Of a stretch of 6,109 nucleotides of DNA, positions 1-5,970 are shown in pieces. The stretch is from NCBI GenBank assembly GCA_964390695.1, contig CAYMKI010000170.1:1-6109 (forward strand). The letters are read 5' to 3'. Each line of letters begins with the position of its first letter. Within the stretch, counting starts at the first letter, position 1. Source of the DNA: CAWACC01 sp964390695. GTDB taxonomy: Bacteria; Chlamydiota; Chlamydiia; Chlamydiales; Parachlamydiaceae. The notes beneath the pieces were generated by a model. That model was not told the DNA's origin. It was given only the letters and a program-made list of their open reading frames with translations, and made no database searches. The position numbers and the translations under genes were made by a program.

Positions 1-102
1 GCATTTAAGCGTATTTTACAAGAGAATAAAGTCAGCAATAGAAAAAGTAAGGGCTTTCGTTTCAAAATTCGGTTGGTATTAAAAGAGGCTCAGGATTTAT
101 AA
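1..102 (+). CDS. 3' end of an unidentified upstream gene (partial)
   Basis: The first forward frame is open from the window edge to a TAA at 100-102, giving a 33-residue C-terminal fragment. It is basic (many Lys and Arg) and ends KEAQDL. A ribosome binding site and the glycosyltransferase start follow 38 nt after the stop, with no convincing promoter or terminator between. This is the spacing of a shared transcript, which is the main reason to treat the frame as the end of a real gene. The fragment is too short to assign a family. A sugar or polysaccharide enzyme would fit the neighbour, but that is only inference from context. Confidence 0.45.
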   Translation, partial: AFKRILQENKVSNRKSKGFRFKIRLVLKEAQDL

Positions 103-128
103 ACCTGAGAAAGCTTTGAAAACACTTT

Positions 129-134
129 GGAAGG
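129..134 (+). promoter_or_regulatory. Ribosome binding site of the glycosyltransferase
   Basis: GGAAGG lies 6 nt before the ATG at 141. This is a strong Shine-Dalgarno match at good spacing and fixes the start of the downstream gene. Confidence 0.7.
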
Positions 135-140
135 TATTGG

Positions 141-1313
141 ATGAAGAAAACGAAAGTATTTTATGCTGCCGGACCGGGAGATGTGATTGGTACCTATAGC
201 TTTTGGAAGAAAAATCAAGAGGATCCTTGCGTGATCTGGAAAACCGATAGCTCACAGTTTTATGATTGGGTTAAAGAGGTCGATGCTGAAGCTATGGTAA
301 TTTCTTACTGCCAAAGAGAAGCCTTTTTACAGGACGGTGCTTTTACCTTACAGCAAATTCCCAAAAAGCACTACCGAGGCATTTTGTATCATCTGTACCA
401 AGTGTGGTATGGAATCATGTTGTGTCTCAAAGCAATAAAATTTAAAGCCGATATTGCTATAATTGAAGAGGGTATGAGCCATTGGTTTGTCTTTTACTTG
501 CTCTGTTTCAGTAAGATAGCAGTGATTCCGTCGTTAAAATGCACCCTTTGGCCTCCTTTTTTACCTTTATCCAAGACGCAGAGAATCCTTAATTTCCTAA
601 ATCGCAAATTGTTTCAGCGCTATTCTATCGCCATCCTATCTATAAGCAAGAAAATTTCAGAGCAAGTCTTTGAATTGACCCATGATAGACACTCTCCGGT
701 GTATCAGTTTTTGACTATATATCCGCGTGATTATTTTGCCACTATTGCACCGCCAAGATGGGAACAACGCCCCTTCAATCTATTATTTGTAGGCAGAGTG
801 GTCAAAGACAAGGGCATATTCGATCTGGTTGAAATCGCCAAAAAGCTTGAACTCGCTGGCCTCGATAGTTTTCACATTCATATTTGCGGTTTGGGTTCGG
901 ATCTTCCAGAGTTATCTAAACGCATCGGTGCTGCGGGGCTGTCCTCTCGCTTTACCTATCACGGCTACTGTGATCAAACTAAATTAAAAGAGATGTTTTC
1001 ATTGTGCCACGCGGTCATAGTGCCGACAAAGAAAACGTTTATTGAAGGTTTGCCAAATATAGTTATTGAAGGTGTTTTAGCCAAACGCCCTGTGATTACA
1101 TCTGCGGTCTGTCCAGCTATAGACTATGTTTTACCGGCGATAGTAGAAGTTCTTCCAGAGGATATTGAGGGATATAGTTGCGCTATAGTTCAACTCTATC
1201 GGGATAAGTTATTTTTCGAATCTAAGAGCCGAGCTTGTTATGACTTGGAAGATCAGTTTTATGATACCAACAATAGCTGGCATCAGTCATTGGTCAGAGC
1301 GGTTGCTAAATAA
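141..1313 (+). CDS. Glycosyltransferase family 4 (GT-B fold)
   Basis: A 390-residue protein, typical length for a GT4 enzyme. Members are retaining enzymes that move a sugar from a nucleotide-sugar donor to an acceptor, usually in lipopolysaccharide, capsule or glycolipid synthesis at the inner face of the cytoplasmic membrane. The C-terminal donor-binding half is clear: FVGRVVKDKG at about 216-225, followed by helix and strand segments, then EGLPNIVIE at 302-310. That gives the E-x7-E pair (E302, E310) of the family. The N-terminal half begins with a Rossmann-like strand (KVFYAAGPGD). It has a hydrophobic stretch around 112-130 (WFVFYLLCFSKIAVI) that may contact the membrane but does not look like a signal peptide. 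Donor and acceptor cannot be read from the sequence. The ATG is supported by GGAAGG 6 nt upstream. The last 14 codons lie in the left copy of a direct repeat and overlap, in antisense, the end of a queG remnant. The same C-terminal tail is found again at 3831-3875. Confidence 0.88.
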   Translation: MKKTKVFYAAGPGDVIGTYSFWKKNQEDPCVIWKTDSSQFYDWVKEVDAEAMVISYCQREAFLQDGAFTLQQIPKKHYRGILYHLYQVWYGIMLCLKAIKFKADIAIIEEGMSHWFVFYLLCFSKIAVIPSLKCTLWPPFLPLSKTQRILNFLNRKLFQRYSIAILSISKKISEQVFELTHDRHSPVYQFLTIYPRDYFATIAPPRWEQRPFNLLFVGRVVKDKGIFDLVEIAKKLELAGLDSFHIHICGLGSDLPELSKRIGAAGLSSRFTYHGYCDQTKLKEMFSLCHAVIVPTKKTFIEGLPNIVIEGVLAKRPVITSAVCPAIDYVLPAIVEVLPEDIEGYSCAIVQLYRDKLFFESKSRACYDLEDQFYDTNNSWHQSLVRAVAK

Positions 1314-1440
1314 TGATTCTAAGTTTTGACGTTGTCCAGAGACTTTTTTTTGTTGTAATGTAGTTCCAAAAAGAAGTTCTGGACGCCTTTCATAGGTTTC
1401 AATATCTGATAAGAAGAGATACTGCCGTTGTTCCGACTTA
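1269..1440. repeat. Left copy of the ~172-bp direct repeat
   Basis: Positions 1269-1440 align without gaps to 3831-4002 at a constant offset of 2562. By hand count 37 of 172 positions differ (about 78% identity), and the first 44 bases differ at only two. The copy holds the glycosyltransferase C-terminus (plus strand) and the 3' end of a queG-like gene (minus strand). Similarity fades after about 1440, exactly where the stop codon of the inserted repeat-protein gene lies. Confidence 0.85.
1287..1440 (-). pseudogene. queG 3'-terminal remnant (last ~50 codons)
   Basis: Read on the minus strand, this stretch encodes a close match to the C-terminus of the intact QueG at 3849-4787. Blocks such as LSDIETYE, RPELLFGT and RQNLESLFSNRSD are shared, and about 38 of 49 residues are identical. 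It ends at a TGA (complement of 1287-1289) in the same relative place as in queG. Nothing from the catalytic or Fe-S regions is present, so it cannot be a working enzyme. The frame stays open to 1481, but beyond about 1440 it runs out of frame into the neighbouring repeat-protein gene and loses similarity. It has no start or ribosome binding site of its own. Differences from queG are concentrated at wobble positions (20 of 36), which suggests it came from a once-functional, diverged queG. Confidence 0.8.
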
Positions 1441-3108
1441 CCACGAAAATACAAATGGCACCTGATTGCTTTCAAAACCATAGGTATTGATCGATGATAT
1501 GGAGTAACAGCACTTATCTTTGCATCCTGAGTAATCTATAAAATCTAATGGATCGTTTGCGCAAACTTCAGATATCAGATGCTCACAGCGATAGATTCTA
1601 TAGGAAACAATACAATCCAATGGTTCCCAGCTTAAGAAAGTTAGGCACCTTTTTTGAGCTCCAAATTTATCACAGCATCGCGAAAGAATGGGATTTTGGG
1701 GCAGAAGTAAATTACCATTGATGGCTGCTTTGACTTGATTGTTTGCTTCCTGGGATATAAATTCCCAAGTTGCTACAGCAAAACCGCAAGATGCTAATCC
1801 CACGCTGGTATAAAGGTTTTGTCTTTCGTTAAAAACAAGTTGTGGTGTTTCCCAGTTTTGTCCAAATAGCTTGAAGGAAGTTAGTAAATTGCCGTTGTCA
1901 GTATCTGTCCAGATTACGATTAAGTTGCCGTCTTCATCGACTGCTAGGGTTTCTTGAGACATAAAAGGATCGCTAGAGCTATTGATAGAACTGATGATGT
2001 CTGGCGTTGTCCATGTCCCTCCAAAAGGAAGTGTTGATGATAGTAATTGACCTGAATTGCTTGTCCAGGTCGCGGTTGCATTGCCCTGAGCATCCATCAC
2101 GACCATGGGATCAATTATAGAATTGGCATTTGAATCTAATGTAACAGCTGTCAACCAGGATGTCCCATTAAAGTAGGCGGCTTTCAAAACAGAGGTGTTA
2201 ATCCAAACAGCTACGGCTTGGCCTCCGGGAGCTATGGCACATCTAGGATTTAACGAGATAGCGGTATCAGACGCAGCGCCTGAATCCAATACCACCGGAG
2301 CGCTCCATGTTGTCAAATTGGCGTCGTATGTCGCAGCGGTGATTCCGTAAGGATTACCTGCTGAACTAAATCGAGTGGTCCAAACTACAACGACATTTCC
2401 ATCGGAGTTGATTTGCACGCAAGGCTTATTGTCGTCATCGCCGAGGACATACTCGGGTGAGGAGATATTATAGGGTGGCGTCCAAGACCCAGAAAATGGC
2501 AAGAAGCTGACAGTTGTGTAGTCGAGGTCGTTGACTGTGTCAGTTTGTCTCCAAGCAACTACAGCTGTTCCTGATTGATTAACGGCCACGTTGGCGTTTC
2601 TTGCCATTATATCTCCGCTTTCAGATGATATATTTGTGACGGGACTCCAAGTTCCATCATTATTTCTGAACGTAGCGATGATGACACTAGGAAATTGATC
2701 CTCAGAGTACTCTCCCTCCCAGGCTGCTACGGCATAATTTGAGGAGTTCATGGCTACATCGGGATCGCCTTGAGCGGTATAAAGCTGCTTGTTAGCCGAA
2801 TTAAGGGCTAGTCTGCTAATGATATGAGGAGCTGACCATCCGATTCCCTGAGTATAAAAGGAAGAAGCAATGACTGGATCGGTAAAGGTATCATTGTCGA
2901 GTTTTTCGTATGTCCAAACACACGCTGCATTACCTTGTGGGTTTACAGACAAAACAGGACCACCCTTAGACGTAGGTACTTTAATGGCGGGATCTGAGAG
3001 TGTTTCTGCAGGTTGCCAATCTGCGTGTACGTGAGCTTTGGGGATAATCAAAGATGCTAAGCATGTGCTTAAAAACAGGATGTTTGAAAAAAAAGAAATA
3101 TAATTCAT
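1438..3108 (-). CDS. Exported repeat protein, propeller-like, with Cys-rich FN3-like C-terminus
   Basis: From the ATG at 3108 the protein is 556 residues. It begins with a signal peptide: a hydrophobic core (ISFFSNILFLSTCLASLII) and a likely cleavage after AHVHA, before DW. The mature part carries about eight degenerate repeats of 46-65 residues. Each has a hydrophobic strand ending in (V/A/T/I)W after a G/N turn (GNAACVW, NYAVAAW, GTAVVAW, NVVVVW, QAVAVW, NATATW, NLIVIW, FAVATW), and most are followed by a W-S/T-x-P strand (GWSAP, TWSP, TWSAP, TWTTP, NWETP). This period resembles beta-propeller blades. The last ~80 residues look like a fibronectin type III domain (LSWEP, YRIYR, DFIDYSG, CYSISSINTYGFES) with nine cysteines. 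Function is unknown; a surface or secreted binding protein is inferred. A longer frame begins at a TTG at 3141, but the ATG preceded by AAGGAA (3125-3120) 11 nt upstream is a better start. It follows the beta-barrel gene by 26 nt, so the two are probably cotranscribed. Its stop lies exactly at the edge of the left direct repeat. Confidence 0.8.
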   Translation of the reverse strand: MNYISFFSNILFLSTCLASLIIPKAHVHADWQPAETLSDPAIKVPTSKGGPVLSVNPQGNAACVWTYEKLDNDTFTDPVIASSFYTQGIGWSAPHIISRLALNSANKQLYTAQGDPDVAMNSSNYAVAAWEGEYSEDQFPSVIIATFRNNDGTWSPVTNISSESGDIMARNANVAVNQSGTAVVAWRQTDTVNDLDYTTVSFLPFSGSWTPPYNISSPEYVLGDDDNKPCVQINSDGNVVVVWTTRFSSAGNPYGITAATYDANLTTWSAPVVLDSGAASDTAISLNPRCAIAPGGQAVAVWINTSVLKAAYFNGTSWLTAVTLDSNANSIIDPMVVMDAQGNATATWTSNSGQLLSSTLPFGGTWTTPDIISSINSSSDPFMSQETLAVDEDGNLIVIWTDTDNGNLLTSFKLFGQNWETPQLVFNERQNLYTSVGLASCGFAVATWEFISQEANNQVKAAINGNLLLPQNPILSRCCDKFGAQKRCLTFLSWEPLDCIVSYRIYRCEHLISEVCANDPLDFIDYSGCKDKCCYSISSINTYGFESNQVPFVFSW

Positions 3109-3134
3109 AAAATAACATGTTCCTTGTAGTGTCT

Positions 3135-3731
3135 TTACCAATGCATTCCTATGCCTACGCCGGCAAAAAGCCCCCCAGCATCGAATGACCTGTAGCGGAT
3201 ACCATTGCAGCAGCGTTTGCCGAAAATGGCTGAGTAGGAATAATCTAAGTAGAAATTTAAAAAGAAGTTGCAGCTGAGGTCGATCTCAATTCCAGACTTC
3301 AAAATTATAGTAGGGCTCCAACGGTTGAGTTCTTTTCTTACGTAATCCGCTTTGTCGTGAAAAGTTTTATAATCTACTCCTACACCTATACCAAGATATG
3401 GGGTGAAGTATCCGCCGCCAAATTCTTGGCTGAAACAGCAAAGATATTTTTTTGCACCAAAAGTTAAGGACCGAGAAGTTAATCGGCTATGTTTTTTTTG
3501 ACATGTGGAGTGTCCAGATGTTTCATAATAAGTTAGATTGATCCAAGGGGTTAAATACCAGTCGTTGTTGTAAGAAATTTCGAATTGACCATCTTCCCAT
3601 CCATTCTTATAAACTTTTCTGAGGGTACTATCTTGGGGAAGAAAAAAGGATGTGCGAAGTTGAAGATCAAAACAATCGGCATGAGCGATGTTGATCAACA
3701 TTGAAAAAAATATCACAAACAATCGTATCAT
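3135..3731 (-). CDS. Exported outer-membrane beta-barrel-like protein
   Basis: A 198-residue protein from the ATG at 3731. An alternative ATG two codons earlier (3737) lies only 3 nt from the AAGG, whereas 3731 is 9 nt away, so the second ATG is preferred. The signal peptide is short and clear (MIRLFVIFFSMLINIAHA, cut before DCF). The mature protein alternates polar and aromatic or hydrophobic residues as in a small 8-10 strand barrel. Examples are DWYLTPWINLTYYE, the glycine-rich YFTPYLGIGVGVDYKTF, FFLNFYLDYSYSAIF and FDAGGLFAGVGIGMHW. It ends in an aromatic residue (W), as many BAM-inserted outer-membrane proteins do. Seven cysteines (including CC pairs near residues 98-99 and 174-175) are unusual for a porin but fit the disulfide-linked envelopes of Chlamydiae. 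The precise family is not recognised. It is first in a two-gene unit with the repeat protein, behind a well-formed promoter. Confidence 0.75.
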   Translation of the reverse strand: MIRLFVIFFSMLINIAHADCFDLQLRTSFFLPQDSTLRKVYKNGWEDGQFEISYNNDWYLTPWINLTYYETSGHSTCQKKHSRLTSRSLTFGAKKYLCCFSQEFGGGYFTPYLGIGVGVDYKTFHDKADYVRKELNRWSPTIILKSGIEIDLSCNFFLNFYLDYSYSAIFGKRCCNGIRYRSFDAGGLFAGVGIGMHW

Positions 3732-3738
3732 AGTCATT

Positions 3739-3744
3739 TTCCTT
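3739..3744 (-). promoter_or_regulatory. Ribosome binding site deciding the beta-barrel gene start
   Basis: On the minus strand AAGGAA (3744-3739) precedes two closely spaced in-frame ATGs. Measured from the last G, the spacing is 3 nt to the ATG at 3737 and 9 nt to the one at 3731, which favours 3731. Confidence 0.5.
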
Positions 3745-3758
3745 ATAAAATAATATTT

Positions 3759-3786
3759 TTTATAGAAGAAGAGTAGCTGTTGTCAA
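3759..3786 (-). promoter_or_regulatory. Sigma-70-type promoter of the two inserted genes
   Basis: On the minus strand there is a perfect -35 TTGACA (3786-3781), a 16-nt spacer and a -10 TATAAA (3764-3759). The start codon at 3731 is about 27 nt below the -10, leaving a short AT-rich leader. The promoter lies inside the insert, so the two-gene unit carries its own expression signal. Confidence 0.7.
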
Positions 3787-3814
3787 TATTTATTTTGATA
3801 AAATATGTGAAATG

Positions 3815-3839
3815 AAAAAAATGTGCTGTCAACAACAGC
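3815..3839 (-). terminator. Possible weak intrinsic terminator of yitT-queG
   Basis: On the minus strand, 9 nt after the queG stop, there is a 5-bp stem GCTGT/ACAGC with a 5-nt loop (3839-3825), then ACA and seven T residues (3821-3815). The stem is short and the T run is 3 nt away, so it is weak. One arm lies in the direct repeat and the other in the insert; the left repeat has no equivalent hairpin. The hairpin was therefore formed at the junction. Confidence 0.4.
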
Positions 3840-3875
3840 TGGCATCAGTCATGGGTCAGAGCGGTTGCTAAATAG
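3831..3875 (+). pseudogene. Glycosyltransferase C-terminal remnant (14 codons and stop)
   Basis: In the plus frame this reads NNSWHQSWVRAVAK then TAG. The intact glycosyltransferase at 141-1313 ends NNSWHQSLVRAVAK then TAA. Thirteen of 14 residues match, and the stops are in the same alignment column. Upstream of 3831 the similarity stops abruptly. The stub overlaps the 3' end of queG in antisense by 27 nt (3849-3875), the same arrangement seen at 1287-1313. Confidence 0.7.
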
Positions 3876-4002
3876 CGATTCCAGATTTTGGCGTAATCCA
3901 GCGGCTTTTTTTCGTTGCAGGGGAGTGCCGAAAAGGAGTTCTGGACGGCTTTCATAAGTCTCTATATCGGACAAGGTAAGATACCGTTTGTGTTCAGATG
4001 TA
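3831..4002. repeat. Right copy of the ~172-bp direct repeat
   Basis: Partner of 1269-1440 (gap-free, about 78% identical). Here the queG reading frame runs on into the intact gene, while the glycosyltransferase tail is only a 14-codon stub. Confidence 0.85.
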
Positions 4003-4787
4003 GGGGCAAAATCGGGGTTATCGGTGTTTTTTTTGCGTACATTGTGCGGGCAGGCTTCTTGGCAGATGTCGCAGCCAAAGGCATAACCGGGATTTTGCTT
4101 GCGGATATCCTCTGGAATATCTTGTTTAGATTCTATCAGATGATAAGCCAGGCATCTGGACGCTTCCAGTTTATATGGCGCCGTAAGAGCTTGTGTTGGA
4201 CAGGCATCTAGGCAGCGGGTGCAGCTTCCGCATTTGGGCAGGCGCATTTCTTCCACAGTGTGGCAGACTTCGATGGTTGTGAATACTCCGGACAAAAGGA
4301 CATAAGTCCCGAATTTTCGATGTATTAACAAGGTGTTTTTGCCGAACCACCCTAAGCCGGCTTTTACCGCTAAGGCTTTTTCCAACACGGGGGCTGAATC
4401 GCTAAAGCCTCTTGCGATGTCTTTAGCTCCGGCACGCGCTTCTAACCAAGAAATAAATTTTTTCAGACGTTTCTTGTGGATATGATGATAATCGCGCCCA
4501 CGTGCATAAGCGGCGACCAGGCCTGCCTCAGGGTGAAAAGGCAGGGGTTCTTGCTTATAGTAGCTGACAAAAATAATCGCGGTCTTGGCACCCGGTAGAA
4601 ATTTTTCGGGAAAGCACCTTACGTCATTTTCCATATAGTGCAGATCGGCATGCGAATGGGATCCGATCCATTCGCGGTAGGAGGCGATGTCTTCTTCGCG
4701 GATAGTTGCCGAGGTGGCGCCGGCATCGTCCCAGCCAAGTTGCAGGGCTGCTTGGCGTATTTCTTCGAGGGTTATATCAGTATTCAC
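3849..4787 (-). CDS. queG: Epoxyqueuosine reductase QueG
   Basis: A 312-residue cytoplasmic enzyme that reduces epoxyqueuosine to queuosine at position 34 of tRNAs with GUN anticodons (Asp, Asn, His, Tyr). It uses cobalamin and two [4Fe-4S] clusters. The N-terminal catalytic domain (about 1-170) contains FSDSAPVLEKALAVKAGLGW; D130 fits the family's proposed catalytic Asp, and GWFGKNTLLI follows. The ferredoxin part has C186-x2-C189-x2-C192-x3-C196-P, then C212, then C239-x2-C242-x3-C246-P, so all eight cluster ligands are present. There is no long C-terminal HEAT extension as in some longer homologues. The start is GTG (4787); the codon directly upstream in frame is TAA, so no earlier start is possible, and the next Met is at residue 52. 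AAGG (4794-4791) overlaps the yitT stop only 3 nt from the GTG, which suggests translational coupling. The last ~50 codons lie in the right direct repeat. Confidence 0.93.
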   Translation of the reverse strand: MNTDITLEEIRQAALQLGWDDAGATSATIREEDIASYREWIGSHSHADLHYMENDVRCFPEKFLPGAKTAIIFVSYYKQEPLPFHPEAGLVAAYARGRDYHHIHKKRLKKFISWLEARAGAKDIARGFSDSAPVLEKALAVKAGLGWFGKNTLLIHRKFGTYVLLSGVFTTIEVCHTVEEMRLPKCGSCTRCLDACPTQALTAPYKLEASRCLAYHLIESKQDIPEDIRKQNPGYAFGCDICQEACPHNVRKKNTDNPDFAPTSEHKRYLTLSDIETYESRPELLFGTPLQRKKAAGLRQNLESLFSNRSDP

Positions 4788-4792
4788 TTACC

Positions 4793-5731
4793 TTATGATG
4801 TGGGATTTGTTTTGAATATCTTCAAGAAAATGTCGACGAATTTGGCCATCTGTGATGGACTTTTTGACGTTTGCTTACCATAGGCCACTTCATGCAAGTT
4901 TTCTATGGCCACAAAAGCTTGAGGATCTAAATCGTGGATCAGCTCTTTCAGGTCGGCGAGCTGAAGGCGCTCGGCAATGACATACAGGATCTCTCTCTCA
5001 TCGCCGGAAAAACCTCCTCGTCCATACATAATAGTAAGACCCAAGCCTAATTCATGAATGATAGCATCGGCGATCTCTTTGGATTTCGAGGAGATGATCA
5101 TGACGGATTTGACTTCATCTAATCCTACGATGACAGAGTCCATGACTTTGATGACGACCATGTAAGTGATCAGGGATAGTAAAGGAGGGTGCCAATCTTG
5201 GAAAACCACGCCTGCAAGCCCGAAGACGAAGATGTTGCATACCAGAACTACCTGGCCTACAGTAAAGCCCGTGCGACGGTTGATGATGATGCCCAAGATT
5301 TCTGTGCCGTCTGTACATCCTCCATAGCGAATGATCAATCCGGCGCCTATTCCCAAGATAGCACCTCCAATCACTACGACTTCAAGGGTTTCACCTTTGA
5401 ATCGCCAGGGCATGGTATGGTCGATTACTACCATGGACAGGGCAAACATGACCACAGCGAATACCATGTGGATCACAAAGGTTTTTCCTATCGAGCGGTA
5501 GGCGAGAATGACAAAGGGCAAGTTGATAAGCACCATATAAAGGGGGATTAGACTTGTGTTGGTTTGGTTGCCGCAGATCATGGCTAGGCCAACAGTGCCG
5601 CCGTCGATTAGGCGATTCGGCACAAAGAACACTTGGATGGCAAAAGCCGCTAACATAGCTCCCAAAGCCATGAAGAAATATAGCACTATTTGGGAGGATA
5701 TGGATTTTGTATGGGATTGTTTGGGTAGCAT
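4793..5731 (-). CDS. YitT-family membrane protein (YitT_membrane and DUF2179)
   Basis: A 312-residue integral membrane protein of a widespread family whose transport or signalling role is not established. Five or six hydrophobic segments occupy about 14-204. They include the N-terminal ALGAMLAAFAIQVFFVPN and the central GGAILGIGAGLIIRYGGCTDGTEIL, which matches the family's conserved glycine-rich motif. The cytoplasmic C-terminal domain (about 205-285: KSVMIIS, ADAIIHELGLGLTIMYGRGGFSG, DPQAFVAIENLHEVAYG) is DUF2179, often compared with small ligand-binding folds. A TTG at 5746 would add five residues, but the ATG at 5731 has GAGGA (5741-5737) 5 nt upstream and is preferred. queG begins 5 nt after its stop, so they form one transcription unit. 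A functional link between the two is not evident. Confidence 0.88.
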   Translation of the reverse strand: MLPKQSHTKSISSQIVLYFFMALGAMLAAFAIQVFFVPNRLIDGGTVGLAMICGNQTNTSLIPLYMVLINLPFVILAYRSIGKTFVIHMVFAVVMFALSMVVIDHTMPWRFKGETLEVVVIGGAILGIGAGLIIRYGGCTDGTEILGIIINRRTGFTVGQVVLVCNIFVFGLAGVVFQDWHPPLLSLITYMVVIKVMDSVIVGLDEVKSVMIISSKSKEIADAIIHELGLGLTIMYGRGGFSGDEREILYVIAERLQLADLKELIHDLDPQAFVAIENLHEVAYGKQTSKSPSQMAKFVDIFLKIFKTNPTS

Positions 5732-5736
5732 GTGTT

Positions 5737-5741
5737 TCCTC
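5737..5741 (-). promoter_or_regulatory. Ribosome binding site deciding the yitT-like start
   Basis: GAGGA on the minus strand, 5 nt before the ATG at 5731. It lies inside the five-codon extension that a TTG start at 5746 would require, so the ATG is the likely start. Confidence 0.65.
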
Positions 5742-5768
5742 GTCAAGTATTGAAGTGAAGTTGTTAAT

Positions 5769-5797
5769 ATTATACATGAAGTAAATTAAGAAAACAA
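5769..5797 (-). promoter_or_regulatory. Sigma-70-type promoter of yitT-queG
   Basis: On the minus strand there is a -35 TTGTTT (5797-5792), a 17-nt spacer and a perfect -10 TATAAT (5774-5769), about 37 nt above the ATG at 5731. It is the best promoter match in the 5732-5970 spacer. The rest of that spacer (5798-5924) shows T-rich runs and no gene. Confidence 0.7.
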
Positions 5798-5924
5798 CCT
5801 TCTTTGCAAGGTGGGTGTAGTACAAGTCAGGAAACTTAGGGGGTAAATTGACTCTGCGGATAATTTTTTTTTGCCTTTAAGATGGTGTTTGAGTGATGAT
5901 GTTAAAAAAAATAACAATTTTCGC

Positions 5925-5953
5925 TTGTGGAAAAATAGCCAAAAAGGTTAAAT
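5925..5953 (+). promoter_or_regulatory. Candidate promoter of the tRNA genes
   Basis: TTGTGG (5925-5930), a 17-nt spacer and TTAAAT (5948-5953) lie just upstream of tRNA-Val. Both boxes are imperfect; an alternative -10 (TTTAAT, 5953-5958) lacks a well-placed -35. The location is right but the match is only moderate. Confidence 0.25.
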
Positions 5954-5970
5954 TTAATTCGTTTTAGGGA

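Larger units (their letters stand above)
1441..3830. other. Inserted ~2.4-kb two-gene segment between direct repeats
   Basis: The segment between the two direct repeats holds exactly two minus-strand genes (beta-barrel and repeat protein) and their promoter. Nothing in it resembles a transposase, integrase or terminal inverted repeat, and the flanking repeats are far longer than transposon target duplications. The borders coincide with gene ends: the repeat-protein TAA is at 1438-1440 on the left, and the promoter region ends against the repeat at 3831 on the right. Recombination within the queG/glycosyltransferase overlap is the most economical origin; the type of event is inferred. Confidence 0.6.

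Noticed and set aside
3054..3108. Lipoprotein signal (LSTC) in the repeat protein
   Set aside because: Thr just before the Cys is a poor lipobox residue, and a standard signal peptidase I site (AHVHA before DW) follows.
3109..3141. TTG start adding 11 residues to the repeat protein
   Set aside because: The TTG overlaps the stop of the preceding gene and lacks a ribosome binding site; the ATG at 3108 follows AAGGAA and begins directly with a signal peptide.
1269..3830. Composite transposon or IS element
   Set aside because: No transposase, integrase or terminal inverted repeats; the flanking repeats consist of gene ends, not IS sequence.
3915..4211. Plus-strand 98-codon frame with hydrophobic stretches
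   Set aside because: Antisense to the Fe-S region of queG, whose eight cysteine ligands show which strand is real.
4638..4883. Plus-strand 81-codon frame
   Set aside because: Antisense to the queG start and the yitT end; no start signals.
5115..5318. Minus-strand 67-codon frame
   Set aside because: Out-of-frame shadow of the YitT coding sequence; an Arg/His-rich translation typical of a wrong frame.
5189..5551. Plus-strand 120-codon frame
   Set aside because: Wholly antisense to the yitT-like gene, with no ribosome binding site and an unnatural composition rich in His, Asp and Tyr.
5391..5825. Minus-strand 144-codon frame overlapping the yitT-like start
   Set aside because: Out-of-frame shadow of the YitT coding sequence that also covers the promoter.
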